The notes: a model not told the origin generated them from the sequence alone. DNA of 64,000 bases from Isoetes taiwanensis (GCA_021234155.1 JAJEKV010000002.1:23326942-23390941), one strand, 5' to 3'; positions 21,110 to 33,539 are shown, counted from the stretch's first letter. A program made the numbers and translations.

Positions 21110-22650
21110 GCAAGGGTCTATAGACACATCAACTACCTGTTTACAGTGCTTATGTACTTTATTCCAATGAATCCTTTGGCAGCCAAATCCCTAATGAAAT
21201 GAATATTAAGTTCAATGTGGATTCTTCACAATAGCAATACAACTTTGACTGTCAGTCAAAATTATAATTAGGTTTTTCGGTAGACAATTTAACTCATCAA
21301 GTAATCTTCTCAATCACGTATTTCTTTAGCAACTATAGATGATGCAACATGTTCTACTTTTGCTGATGGTATAGCAGTTGTGCTCTGTTTCGCACACCTC
21401 CAAGTTATTGCACCACCTCCTAAATATATCACATAACTTGAAGTGGATTTTCTTGAGCTTAAATCACCTCCCCAGTCTGCATCATTGTAGCCTTGTAAAT
21501 TAAGGTCTTGTGAGTTAAATGTGATTCCATGGTTCTTTATGCCCTTTAAATGTGCCCTTTAAATACCTGAGTACCTTTTTGGCAACAAGCCAATGGTCCT
21601 TTCTGGGATTATGATTCCTCCTACTTAATACATTCCAAATGTATGCAATATCTGGTCGAGTGTTGTTTGATAACTAGAGTAGGCATCCTATTAATGCCCT
21701 ATAAAGGATCTTTTCCATCTCTGTTCTCTCTTGTTTTGATATTAGATCTTCTGTTGTAAGTCTATGGCCTATTACAATAGGGATTTTTACAGACTTTGCA
21801 TCTTCAAATCTAAGCCTTTTACGTATGTTATCTATGTGCCTACTTTGCTTCAGCCTGATAACCCTTTTCCGTCCGTTTCTTTCAACTTCAATTCCCAAGT
21901 ATTGTTTTAGTTCCCCTAAGTTTGACATTTCAAACCTTGCTTTTAACAAATCTTTGCCATAATTCATACCTTTTCCGTTGTTTGAAGCCATGATACCATC
22001 ATCTTCATAAAGAGCAATAATGCAATAATTTTTCTGATCTTGGTATCTGTATAAATTTCCATCGTCTTTAATTTCTCAAAGCCCTATTCTCGAGGAAAAT
22101 TGTCCATGCAGGTATACCATTACCTTGAGGATTGTTTTAGGCCATAAACTGCCCTATTGAGCTTCCAAACTTTGTTGTGATCTACTTCAATTCGGGTGCT
22201 TGGATCGTGAATACGTTTTCCTCTAACTTAGCGTTTAATAAAGTAGTTTTGACATCAATTGGGTGTAAATCCAGTTCTGGATAATCAGCAATCTTAGGCT
22301 TGTGAGCTTCACTATAAGAGAGTAAGTCTCATCATAATGTATCTACTTTTTCTTAATAAAGCCTTTAGCTACTAACCATGTCTTAAATTTTGTACTTCCA
22401 ACTGCATTTGTTTTGATTTTGTATAACCACTTTCTCTCAACTACATTGTGATTTGGTGGGTAATTTACTAGCTCATAGGTTTGAATTTGCTTGAAAGAGT
22501 CTAATTCCTCTTCCATAGCAGTCAGCCATCTATTTTTGTCTCCACATTCTATGACTTCTTCAAAACTCTTAGGAATTAGTGTCGTCCATTATTGCCATTA
22601 TGTCTCCTGATTCATCCTGCAGGTGAAACCTTTGGTATACTAAGCACAGA
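21110..22650 (-). pseudogene. Ty1/copia reverse transcriptase and RNase H relic
   Basis: On the minus strand, from high to low coordinates: 'WLYKIKTNAVGSTKFKTWLV' (about 22,430-22,370, start of the copia RT), several stops, then 'LYEDDGIMASNNG' (about 21,985-22,015, the copia YVDD site with V to E), 'LGELKQYLGIEVERNGR' and 'RYLG'-type connection, then RNase H with 'YNDADWGGDLSSRKSTSSY' near 21,450. Family order (integrase before RT) fits copia. Many stops and frameshifts. No LTR was recognised at either side. Confidence 0.8.
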
Positions 22651-23545
22651 AAACCAGAACATCATTGTAATATTTGGTGGGATAATGATTGTTGGAGGGC
22701 CCGGGCAAGAGTAATAGTCATACATTAAAGAGCTCAATTTGGGTGACTTAATTTGAGGATGATTTTACAAACTATTCATATGGTTAGGACCTCAAATTGG
22801 GCACTTGTACAATTTGAGGTTTGTTATACGTGTATTTTTTATGGTTCAGGCTGCCACTCCTTTGACTAGACTTCTACATTAGGATCAACCTACACACCAT
22901 TCAGGGCAGCTTCTATTTTTTTCTCAAACTCTTTGGAAGTCAAGGAGTTGTTATCCTCCTCTTCTTCCTTTTGCTCTTCTTTCTCGTGTTCATCTTCCTT
23001 CTGATCAGCTTGGGTTTCCTCCTCCTCATCTTTTCTTGGTTCACCATGTTTCTCCCTTCACCATTAAAGTCCTTTAACACAACCTGTTCACCTTTTTCAT
23101 GCTCCACAATGCTCCCTCCTTGGCCATCGTGGAATTCTTTTTTCATCACTCCTTCCAAACTTGCAGGGTCCACTTTGCTTTCTCTTCTCCCCTCTTCCAC
23201 TAGATTAGAATTTCATGCTAGCATCAATTATATTCTGCATTGATGCTACATCAATGCCATCAAGAGTATTGATCTTCTCCTTCCTTCTCCTAAAAGCCTC
23301 GAGCTCTTTCTGCCCGATGTCGACCATGCCTGATACACCCTTGAACTGTTCCAGAAGAGTGCCACTACTCTATTATGGCATAGATTGTAAATCACTCCAT
23401 TCTTGTGCAAAATAGAAATGAGGTTGTGGCTGGAGTCTCTCTGTAACATGCTTCGAGCTGTTAAGTTTCTTCTTCTATTGTGTAATCTTATGCAACTTTT
23501 GAGCCAGAGTTTTCCTTTCATTGAGCATGATCTCAAACTGTTCAA
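22651..23545 (-). pseudogene. Upstream copia-associated region, low confidence
   Basis: It contains a highly charged minus-strand frame (22,940-23,200, Lys/Arg/Glu-rich) of the sort often found between copia integrase and reverse transcriptase. A further frame (23,246-23,545) has no clear domain. It is placed with the copia relic because of position and strand only. Confidence 0.35.
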
Positions 23546-25694
23546 AGAGCTGAAGTAGCTTTATCTACATCTTCTTCTCCATTTCAAAATAAAAGGCCTT
23601 GTAGCCCACGTAGAGTGCCCCCTGCTGAAAGCTCCATCTGAACAAAAAATCAAGGACCTCACAACCCTCCATCATAAGTTTCCTTGTGAGGTAAGTGCAA
23701 GTTCTTACATCTAGCTGGCCCGGCAAAAGCGCGCTAGTTCAAGATGTACTAGGGATATTTTTTCCTCAAGGACGAGAAAACCAACAGCCTATATATCCAA
23801 ATAATTTAGTCAAAAATAGAAGATGTCAAAATGAAATTGAGAGGCTGTCCAATTTAACTTCAACCTTTCTTTCTAACAAGCTAGTGGCTAACATTTTTTG
23901 GGAGCACCAAATTGGGCGCTCCTCTCAATTTGGGGCAGACTTCATCCTAAAAATGACATTGCTAGCATCCTAAGAATGACCCCGCTGGAATCCTAAGCTG
24001 ACCGAATTGGGTAGCCACTCAATTTGGACAGGCAGTAAATATTATTCACTAAAAAAAAGGGAAACACATTGGGCAGCCATCCAATTTGGTCATATATACG
24101 AGACATAACGGGGTTTTGACATACATATCTCGCAGTTAATATCGGGCTTCTTCTTATGAACCTCTTCTGCGGTACATAGATAGGAAGGAAGATTTGCTGA
24201 TTCTTGGGGATGGTCTGGGCTACTGAAGCAAAGATCGACTTCATGTAGAGCATTAGCAGAAATGAGCATTCTTGAAATGTACATCATAAGCACTATTGTT
24301 TGGACCTCTTTAACTCTTGAAGAGGCTGTGCTCTTCAGTACAAAATCCTGATATGTGCCAATTCATACTCGGCTGCCACCATGTAGATTTCATTGCAAAG
24401 AAACATTAGTTGAGATGGTCCAAAGAAACAAAAGACACAATCTAGTAGAGCTGCTGGTCTGTCAAGATGCTTATTTGATCAAGAAACTTCTGGTCTTCTC
24501 TACTCCACTTCTTCACGTTCCTAAAGTCACAATCGACTCGCCTTACAGATTGTTGATTGTGTCCGCGTACTGCCGTGAGGACTCATCTGGTAGCACCAAA
24601 ATCGTTCACTCTCTTACTCTAGATTACCTTCAAGATATTCGTTCACCTTGGCCACTAGGTTTTATGGTAAGATTTCTTTTTCACTTTCTTTACGACTTTC
24701 AACCCATCCGGCGGCTATTGGCGAACACCAGCAGTAAGTTCTCTGTGAATATAGGGTATACTTCCCTTACCTCTACAATAATCTAAAATTCCATGTTCTT
24801 CATATCCATTAAATACCACGAGTGCCCTCTCGATTGTGCCTATCTTTGCGGCTAGTATATGAAGAGTTGCACCTCACTCAAGTTGTGCCTCCAATGATTT
24901 TGCGAAGCAATCTTTGCAAATCTAACAGATGCATGGATTTAAGCAGCTGACAAAAGTTATTGGTGAATATCCTTAATGGATCCTTGAGATCTATATTCTT
25001 ACCCTTTTCATCCTTTAGATGGTCATCTACAAAAAGTTGTGCCACGTGCTTCACATGGTCTATGAGTCATTGTCTAGATGGATAAAGTAGTCCTAATCAT
25101 GCGTGGGGCTTTTGCGGCATCAATTTCGCAATGGGGACCCAACCCTCCAAACCATGGAAATATTCAGCAGCTGGAGAAAGCAAAACTTTTGTCAAAATTG
25201 GTGCACCGCCTAATTTAACTGCGAACCCTTTCTTTAATTGACCAATCTAACATCCTAAGAAGGAGCAAATCAGGGGCTTCTCGATTTGGCATTACATTTC
25301 TTCCTATAAATGACCATCTTAGAACCCTAAGCCGAACCAAATTGAGTGAATTTGGTTTGGAAGTATACCGGGTTTGCTTAAAAAAGAAGAACCAAATTGG
25401 ACAACTGCCCAAATTGGTCATATAAATGAGAAAGAATAGTAATTAAACGACTGAATCAACATCCTTTGTTGATTGCCCATATTTCTCTTTCTTTGGCCGA
25501 AGTAAACGTCCTCGTGAATAGTCTTCTTTTCTATGTCATTGGTTTCCAGGCAGACCTTCACGTACTCTGTAGGGTTCAAGTTGCCTGCTAGAATTCTGCA
25601 ACGCCTTAGCTGCACAAGTTCAGAGGATACATCGGATGAGTAATGAAGAAGTCTAAGAGCATGTTCATATGCTCTAAGCTGATGACTCTGCATG
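23546..25694. other. Interval with two related AT-rich repeats, no gene recognised
   Basis: About 23,880-24,110 and 25,180-25,430 are diverged direct repeats. Both have 'catcctaagaa', then 'aattgg...' units, and end near 'caatttggtcatata' or 'aaattggtcatataaa'. Between them is a 143-residue open frame (24,355-24,786, plus) without a recognisable motif. The repeats could be remnants of LTRs or of small DNA elements; I cannot decide. Confidence 0.35.
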
Positions 25695-25864
25695 TCATGT
25701 TTGCAGGAGCTTGACACATCTTGAAAATATCTATTTCTACTTCAAAAGTGAACTCCGATTTTGGCCATGTTATTGGTTATATTATTTGTGAGTGAATGTT
25801 ATCTATAACCTACACCTTGAGAGCATATCGCATTGCCTGCATGTCAAAAGAAAAAAAAGAAGAA

Positions 25865-26592
25865 GGGAAATTTACCAAAATAACCTTAATTGTTGACTTA
25901 ATTCCCAAAAAGCCCTTCGTATTTCTGAAATTCCCAAAATGCCCTTAATTCTTAAGTATTTTCCCAAATAGCCAAAAATCACCAAAAGCTAGAGATAAGA
26001 CTATCATTCTAATGCTTTTATAAAAATCGTATTGAAGAATAGAATAGAATAGAATAGAATAGTTTTTTTAACGTCCACGGAGACCAATAGGTCTTGGGAC
26101 CCATACAATGGGCTAGTACAATCATTTTGCTATTTATATAATGTCCGTATCTATCCTCCAAATATTGAATTTCTCGAAAATAATGAATAGCTACCTTCTG
26201 CAACATGTCAACCTCCTGGTAGTTCTAAAAGAAAACGGGATAGGACAAAAGGCAGAGATTGAAAAAAGCGTATGTACAAGTGCACACGTTGTGGTAATGT
26301 CAGGCATAATGAAGGCAGTTGCAGAAATTCTATTTGACATTTTTGCTGTATATTTTTGTCATAATGATTTTTGAAATTTATTTTCCAAATTATTGTCATC
26401 TGTAAAAACCACTTCCTCTTAGAAAATGATCCTCTATTGTAAATACGTGCTTTTTGGTGATTTTTAAATTACAAGGGGCTATTTGAGAAAATACTTAAGA
26501 ATTAAGGGCATTTTGGGAATTTAAAAAATACAAAGGGTTTTTGGTTTTTTTGGGAATTAAGTAACAATTAAGGTTATTTTGGTAAATTTCCC
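25865..26592. mobile_element. Long-inverted-repeat MULE-like element inserted in copy A
   Basis: The ends are 'gggaaatttacc' and 'ggtaaatttccc', and about 130 bases of each arm pair with few mismatches ('cccttaattcttaagtattt' against 'aaatacttaagaattaaggg'). It is absent from copy B, so it inserted after the duplication or was lost in B. Poly-A-rich flanks hide any 9-bp duplication. Terminal GGGAAA with long arms is typical of plant Mutator-like elements. No transposase. A LINE 3' end is nested inside. Confidence 0.75.
26035..26165 (-). mobile_element. LINE 3' end with (agaat)n tail nested in the MULE-like element
   Basis: The minus strand reads 'ggtctccgtggacgttaaaa' (limits 26,085-26,066) followed by an agaat repeat at 26,061-26,035. 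The UTR block is the same as at 16,256-16,275. 'tattgaa' at about 26,031 and at 26,165 may be a short target duplication. Strongly 5'-truncated. Confidence 0.6.
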
Positions 26593-26729
26593 AAAAAAAA
26601 ATTGAAAAAAAAAATAAAGAAGATGGAAGGAAAGAGATCATGTAGTGCTTCTGCGATCTAGAAGAGAATGAAAATTTTAAATCTCGAATAGAATAAAAGT
26701 GACTGCAATGCATTTAGCCTCTTTGTTAA

Positions 26730-27535
26730 CGTCAAGGAAAGTGGGTGTATATTCTTGTTTTTTAACCAATGAATGGCTGCCACGTGGAAACCATTCTATC
26801 CCAGAATGACAAATGGGTTTGCCATTCTGAGATGACCTGTAACAGCCAGTAGTTTTTTTCTTTTGCCTCTGTTTTTTCTTATCTTTTGCCTCCGGCTCCT
26901 TCTTATCTTTTGCCTCTGTTTCTCTTGTTTTGCAGTCAAAAGGACAGAATCAATACTGAATTCGGCAGCAGATATGGCGGTTATGGCATATGGCAGTCCT
27001 TTTGCAGATGGATTCGGCAGCAGATATGGCGGCTATGGCGGCACGGCAACCAGAGGCAGACGTTTTTGGAAGAAACCTTTTGTTTTTTCTTGCCCTTTGC
27101 ATGCAGGGAAAAAGACTTACAGGTAAATGAGTCTACACTGAAAAATGCACTCCAAACTCGAATACTGCAGCCTAACAGAAGAAGAATACTCCAAGAACTC
27201 CAAGAATGTTGAGGATTCAGCAGCCTAATACCAAGAAACTCCAAGAATACTCGCTTCAAGAACACGAGTTGAAGAAATTTCTAGATTCAAGGCTTGAAGA
27301 ACACGAAATGAAGAAACTTCTTGAAATCGGCCACAAAATCAAGAACCAAACAAGAACAGGTCGAAATTAGTCTGGACCATTTCGCCATAGCTGCAGCATC
27401 TCCGCCATGGCCGGATTTAACCTATCTAAGCGCCATATCTGCGCCAAAATCCCTGCACCATAATCCCTGCGCCAAACTCCCCTTCTTTCCTTGACGTCGT
27501 GGAATGGGAAGGGATTCCCATTCCACATCACATCA
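26730..27535. mobile_element. Insertion in copy A absent from copy B, inverted 13-mers near its ends
   Basis: Copy B reads straight through 'gttaacatcagggagg', whereas copy A has about 800 extra bases. 'acgtcaaggaaag' at about 26,730 is repeated in inverse orientation at about 27,484-27,496. Diverged 'acgtcaagg' and 'acatcaggg' at the two borders may be a 9-bp target duplication. It contains short plus-strand frames with a repeated 'FGSRYGGYG' peptide and no transposase. The class is uncertain. Confidence 0.5.
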
Positions 27536-27547
27536 GGGAGGGCATTA

Positions 27548-29292
27548 ATGATGGAGTAGATCACGGGAAGATTGTTGATGGGCTGAATCAGAATGAGTTA
27601 CCAAGAAAACCAATCTTTAGGGTCTTTAGCGGCCAGGTCGTTGAAGAAAACATCCTTCGCCAGAGTGGCCAGAAAGGTATACAGATCAGAAGTAGCTTAA
27701 GATTTCCAGATACTTTACGCCTTGTTTTCCTAAAAGTTTTAGAGTTAAATCTGTTTAGCTTTGCACTACCAAAAACTTGAGACTCAGGCCCTCCATTGCT
27801 TCCCAAAACATATGTGGGTCTTCCATTTCAAACACAATCTCATTTATCTATGGACTGCCCTTTTTTGCAGCCTATACTGATCTGTATCTTGACGGTCTTC
27901 TTACCGATCATCCTGATGGGGATCGTTGTCAGAGCAGATTTGAAGCACAGAGGTATCGTCAAGCATCCAAATATAAGCCCTCAAAATATTTAATATCCCG
28001 ACTAAGGGAATATGAAGCTCGTCATAAAAGATGTGCAGAAGAGGCAAAAAATTTCAATGAGTCATGGTTATCCGAAGCAACATTAGAAAATGTTACAAGT
28101 TGTAAGTTTGTTGTTTGGATTGCATACAGTGGTCTTGGAAATAAGATGGTCACTTTGGTAGCTGCATTTTTATATGCACTTCTGACAGACAGAGTACTTT
28201 TGGTGGATAAAGGCACTGATATGATTGATCTTTTCTGTGAGCCTTTTCCTGGGACATCCTGGCTTCTACCTCCAAATTTTTCTCATCAGTGGCTGGAGGG
28301 CCTGAATGAAGCCTCTCCTTACAGGTTTGGCCATATAATTGACAGGGCTGGAAAAGGGAAATGTGTAATGAATGTTAGTGACATCAAACTTACTTCTGTT
28401 ATGTCTTATATTCATGTTACACATACCTCTATTGAGCAGGATTTTAGATTCTTCTGTGCAGAGGAGCAGAAAATACTAAAAGACACACCTTGGCTGTTTA
28501 TAAGATCAAATAACTACTATGTCCCAAGCCTGTATTTCATACCATCATTTGAAGTAGAGCTGGAGAAACTCTTTCCTGACAGAGCAATATTTCATCACTT
28601 AGGGCGGTATCTTTTCCATCCCTCTAATGCAGTCTGGGGTTTGATTACTAGGTTCTATAATACATATCTAGGGGGTGCTGGAAAATTGGTTGGACTTCAG
28701 ATACGAAGATTTGATTTTAAAGCTAAGGAGTCCAAGTACTTCCCAGATCAAGTGATAAAATGTGCTCTAGAGAAAGGATTGCTTCCTCCATTAGATTACA
28801 ATGAAAGCAGCGACTCAAATCGCAGTATTACTTCTAAACAACCAACCTCTGTATTGGTGACCTCTTTACTTGAAAACTACTACGAAACTTTAAAAGACAT
28901 GTACGTAAAACACCCTACAGTTGATGGCAGTATTGTGAGACTATTTTTACCAAGTCATGAACGTCGGCAACGAACTGACAAGGCTGATCATGATAGAAAG
29001 GCACTCATGGAAATTTTCTTGCTTTCCTTCTGTGATACATTAATTACTAGTCCAATGTCTACATTTGGCTATTCTGCACAAGGATTGGCTGGCATGAAAC
29101 CATTTATATTGACCTGGAGTACTGATGGCCATGTCCCTGAACCTGCATGTTCAAAAGATTTCTCAATAGACTCATGTTTCCATGCAGCTCCTCTTTACAA
29201 CTGTGATTGTCAGGGCGGACGAGATCCTGACAAAACACTGCAAAGATATTGGGTTGGGGATTAAACTAGAAGAAAATGTTTCAGAAAGTTAG
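27548..29292 (+). pseudogene. GT37 xyloglucan-type fucosyltransferase, copy A, damaged ends
   Basis: Family role: Golgi type II membrane enzymes that add fucose from GDP-fucose to cell-wall glycans such as xyloglucan. Exon 1 ends at 27,676; a 194-base GT/AG intron follows; exon 2 starts at 27,871 and stays open to 29,264. Exon 2 shows 'KFVVWIAYSGLGNKM', 'LLTDRVLLVDKGTDM', 'IFHHLGRYLFHPSNAVWGL', 'KLVGLQIRRFDF' and 'STFGYSAQGLAGMKPF', the expected GT37 blocks. Lesions: the two start ATGs (27,548) are followed at once by TAG; a 57-base in-frame deletion removes the signal anchor; about 17 bases are missing near 29,226, so the last 20 or so residues are out of frame. The catalytic core is intact. 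Confidence 0.85.
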
Positions 29293-30979
29293 CACTCTCT
29301 AGAATTCAATTATGAATTCTGTGGGCAAGTCTTGGTCTAGGGGAGGTGTACCTATAGTGAAACATTTAAGAACTACAGAACAGGAAATGTGGGAAATAAA
29401 ACAGTTTGGTCAAATAAATTGCATAGCTTAAAAGTTCTTGGTTTATTACATGTATATTTTTTTTGAAAAAAACTTTTTGGGTACATATAGCCCATTTTGA
29501 ATCTTCCCAGGGCCTATTTATTAATAGCAGGGATCGCTCAAATACCATATTGTGCATGAAAATTAAACCCACTTTTTATACCCACTTCTTTTGAACCATT
29601 TTTTCCACCCACTCTATTCAATGGTTTAGATTGAGACAATAACTTTGTATTATCCACTGTTGGAAAAATCTGATCCACATGGAATATGGTGCACTATTGG
29701 TGACTCTCTTCTTCTACATAAAATATTAATGTCAATATAAAAGGTGTCCCGTGGTTATACAGGTCAACTAAAAATTTATCAAAAAGCGCCTCCAAGGCTG
29801 GGTCTGGCTGTCCAACCATTAAAGAAACACTATAATAAAAATCTCTAGTAGATCCAACTTTGTGTATATGTTTATTGATATCTTCGTGAGATTTTCAATA
29901 TTTATATATCTATCGGTTGTGCATATCTCTGTGTCCATATGGACTATCCTACTTTGGCATAACATTAGAACATGCACATCAATTTCTTATTCTTGTTTGA
30001 AGAAGGTGATTCATTTCTTTGAGAATTTCTTGGTCGTGGGTCTTGTGTGTACCAACTTTTACCAAAAATAATACAGATCATGAGTGTTGTAATCTTGTAG
30101 GGAACATGGTACCTTACTAATAAATCCTTATTCTAGTGCATTATTGATCTTTGAAGAATGTCATATGGCATGAAAGGTGGTATTCAACAAGTCAATCAAT
30201 AATTCATAGTGGGAACTATCCATCGCTCCCACTTTTTTGGGGTCAACCATTCTCGCATCCCCATATAATATAAAAGAAAGGAACTTGAATATGGAAATAA
30301 TTCAAAATCACTTTTCATGTTTAGGGCAATGGCTTGGTGTAGACAAGAATGTTCGTTTATTAGATCTTCATGGGATTGAAATAGTGCCAACACGGGAGCA
30401 CGGAGGCACTATTGACAATCTAGGAATGTCTTGTAAATAGACTTTTTTATATGATGGAGAACAGTTATAAACCATTATGCACCCATGTGTGAGATAGCTA
30501 ATTATTGGAGCCAGGAATGTCGGCTAGGATATTAGTAAGAAATAAGAATGTTACTAAAATTAGATCTGTTGTCTATTTCGGTTTTGAAACTCCTCCACAC
30601 GGTGCTATCCCAATGGAAGCGAGGACATAATGCTTTATAACCGATCTTTACTCAATTTGAAGGGTATGAAAGTTGAGTGCACAATTATTATATGCTACGT
30701 ATAAGAGTTAATAACTTTTCTTATTATAAAGCACCATGAAAGATATGGAAATTGAGTGCAAAATAACTATATGTTACGTACAAGAGTTAATAAATTCTTT
30801 TATTAAAGCACCATGTCGTAGAAAAAATTGTTTTAGATGAGGCAACTGAAGGACCAAATATACTTTTGGATTATTCCATTTATTGCTTTTCCTCAGTAGA
30901 CAACTATTGCCTACAACACCATATATGGACAAGACATTGCATTAGAGAAGCAATATTCCTACGAAGAAGGTTGGAGGAT
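29293..30979. other. 3' flank of fucosyltransferase copy A, shared with copy B
   Basis: High similarity to 46,971-48,990. No coding region was recognised. It contains the hairpin-forming repeat at 30,338-30,435, listed separately, and AT-rich stretches such as 'attgagtgca' repeated around 30,670 and 30,745. Confidence 0.6.
30338..30435. repeat. About 95-nt foldback repeat, member 1
   Basis: It begins 'tgtagacaagaatgt' and ends 'aatgtcttgta', with an inner inverted pair 'agtgcc'/'ggcact'. Related copies lie at 48,353-48,450 and 49,722-49,811. Confidence 0.6.
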
Positions 30980-30982
30980 TAA
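30980..30982. repeat. TAA target duplication, left copy
   Basis: The empty site in copy B (48,992-48,994) has a single TAA. Copy A has TAA on both sides of the 9.76-kb insertion (also 40,743-40,745). Confidence 0.8.
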
Positions 30983-31662
30983 GGGTACTTTCAGACTATA
31001 GGGTTAAATTAAGGTAAAATTTAAGTTAACAAATTAATTGTTATGCTAAATTAAGGTAAATTTTATGGAGCTTTCACACCACCTGTTATGTCAAGTAATA
31101 ACATTACAAAAACTGTTAAAAATGGTTTCACATTCAATTTGTTATGTTATCTACTAACATAACATAATCTGTCAAAAACCTTTTCGCACAAGAGTTCCTT
31201 ATGTTAATTAGTAACATAACAGAATCTGTTAACGGTGATTTCACATTGTACAACTACAACTTGTTATGTTATTTAAGTTTCCATTGTTTTTTTCAGCAAA
31301 AATACAAGTGGTTGGTCCATCCAAAAGCAACACCAAACTTGAACACTCTTGTTAACAGTTAGAATTGATTGAATTATTAATGCAATGCGTTGTTTGGTAA
31401 TTATCTGGTGAGAGTAGCATGCCCAAACCAGCACAAGCATGAGAATCATGTTTACAACCAGTAAGCAGATCCAAAATGCATCATCAGGAATTTTCTGCTG
31501 AATAGGAGAGATGGGGTTGGCTCTGTAGTTGCCCCCAACCCAAGTGTAAGTAATGAGCTTAAGAATGCTGTCCCACTATTGACAGCAAGTACCAATGCCA
31601 GTCTAACAAGCTCGCTGCTGCACCATTTGGGTCCTGGAAGTTCTAAAACAATCAGGCATATA

Positions 31663-32075
31663 ACCCACAAACGAGGAACTTTACGTACGGTTTAGATTAA
31701 GGAATAAGGGGTGAATATGCCTATCCAACAGCTCTCGTTGCCCTACGTCGCCCCCCGTGTGAATATGCACCCAAACCAAAGGGGGTTTAAGGGGGATTTT
31801 AATTTAAATGTGTTGGACCCAATGGCTGTGTTAATTAATGTCAATGGTAGTTATGTGTTGGTTGTTAATGTCAATGGTTGTTATGTGTTGGGGGATTTAA
31901 TTTTTATATGTTGGATGCCTCATAATTGTATTTTGCACGTAACTAGAATTCATTTGAGGCTTTCATCTGTAGCTTTTGAATTTGATCACAATAAAGCAAA
32001 TAGAACATAAGTAAAAGTTACAATAAAGATAGAGCAGATTGATCCCATTATTAAAGAAAGTTATAAAGTTTGCAA
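31663..32075 (+). repeat. Dispersed repeat, copy 1 (pair at 36,471-36,975)
   Basis: Both begin 'ccacaaacgaggaacttta' and run nearly identically through 'gtgtgaatatgcacccaa' and 'aatgtcaatggttgttatg' to a shared block at 'attgatcccattatt'. Copy 2 has about 100 extra bases including 'ggccccttcggggc'. Both lie inside the 9.76-kb insertion in direct orientation. They could be LTRs or two copies of a small element. Confidence 0.65.
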
Positions 32076-32402
32076 TACAAAGAAAACCCCCTGTTATTAT
32101 GCTACATATTGTTACTTCCGCTACAACTATTTCTCTTTCACAATGACACCATTATGATTTTGGATGCTCCATCTCTAGCTTAAAGGTAATGCATGATTCA
32201 CCTTATGGTTCGATTAAAGTTCCAAACCTACAATATAAATGCATTCTTGTGGCCCCGCTTGTTTGGTGATCTACATTGACATGGAAAAGGGCGTGGAATA
32301 ATACCTTTGTTGTGTGCATAAGAATCCGTTTGTTGATTGAAGCTAAAGGTCGGTCGCTATGAACAATTCGGAGCCGGGAATATCCAAGAGTTGGAAGCAA
32401 AC

Positions 32403-33060
32403 ATAGGGCCTAAACTCTAAACTCTTTTTGAATCTGCAAACAAATCTTAGGAAGGAAACAAAAAGGGTTTTGCAAAGACTACATTGTAGAATCAGGAAAC
32501 CAATACCTTAAAAAAAAAAAAACATTATGCTAACTGAAGAAACATTAAAAAACAAATACCTTTGTAAGTGTGAGCAAAAAATCCATCTCGTGGTAGTAAA
32601 ATCCAATCCAAGAGGGCAAGTACACATGCATATGCACACATGCACACACATGCACACATGCACATGCACTTGGACTTGCACTTGCACATGCACAATACAC
32701 ATGCACATGCACATGCACATGCACATGCACATGCACTTGCACGCACATGCACATGCACACACATGCACATGCATGTGCACATGCACATGCATACACATGC
32801 GCAGTGTTCATGCACAAACACTGCGCTGTGCATGTGCACATGCATGTGCATGTGTGTGCATGTGCATGTGTTCATGCACAAACACATGCAGAGAAAGACA
32901 ACAACCCTCGGATTGTTCCAACCAACAAAAATCAACGGCCCATAAAGGGTGCACTCTAGAAATACTATTTAGTACACCTCAACGAATACAACAACGAAAT
33001 CATAGAAAAACCATGTGAAAAAACGTATAAAAATCTAAAAGTAACCCCCTGTTATTGTGC
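32403..33060 (+). repeat. Dispersed repeat (6.1 kb family) with expanded core
   Basis: Flanking landmarks match 6120-6645 in order ('attgtagaatca', 'atccatctcgtgg', 'aatcaacggcccataaag'). The middle has been replaced or expanded by the microsatellite at 32,629-32,888. Confidence 0.6.
32629..32888. repeat. Alternating purine-pyrimidine microsatellite (catgca/cacatg)
   Basis: About 260 bases are composed almost only of ca, tg and catgca units. The left half is rich in 'acatgcacatgcac', the right half in 'gtgcatgtgcatgtg', so the two halves are roughly inverted. It is open in several frames on both strands, giving His/Met/Thr/Cys repeats that are not genes. Confidence 0.9.
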
Positions 33061-33539
33061 TACATATTGTATTTGTTGCTGCTAGAAAACTAGGGAAAGG
33101 CGTATCCATGAAAGGAAGTTTTGTAGAAATTGAGTGTGATAATTCCCAAATGAGTGCTTAAAAGTGTAAGCATGTTGAAGATTATCATTGCTAGAAGGAG
33201 CTTTTCTGACCTTTTGCTTGTTTTAAAGATGCAGCAGAGGGTTATGTTTATTATGTGTAGCATGGGGATGTCAGTTGAACCAGACAGTGCTGGATATTTA
33301 GGATTTTCATAGGAACTAACAATCCAGCGTTCTTGGGCAGTCAAAAGAGCAATAGCAACAGAAACTGGCACATAAATTTAGTCCTGTTATTGTTATACAA
33401 ATCAGACAACTCCGACATTAGTTTAAATACCGGTGTTTAGCCAATATGAGCTAGTTACTTCACCTAAGGCCCGGGGAGGTGTTAAATGGTGTATCACTAG
33501 GATATGCAACATCATACGTCAGCATATCAAGAGATGAAG

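Noticed and set aside
24355-24786. 143-residue plus-strand protein
   Set aside because: No recognisable domain, no neighbouring exon support, and not shared with any other part of the window; could be chance.
27777-29264. Single-exon fucosyltransferase gene starting at 27,777
   Set aside because: The first 30 or so codons are read-through of the intron ending 'ttttttgcag' at 27,870; comparison with copy B exon 1 shows the real gene had an upstream exon.
32525-33018. Several overlapping 'proteins' of His/Met/Cys/Thr repeats on both strands
   Set aside because: They are translations of the ca/tg microsatellite; every frame is open because the repeat unit contains no stop.
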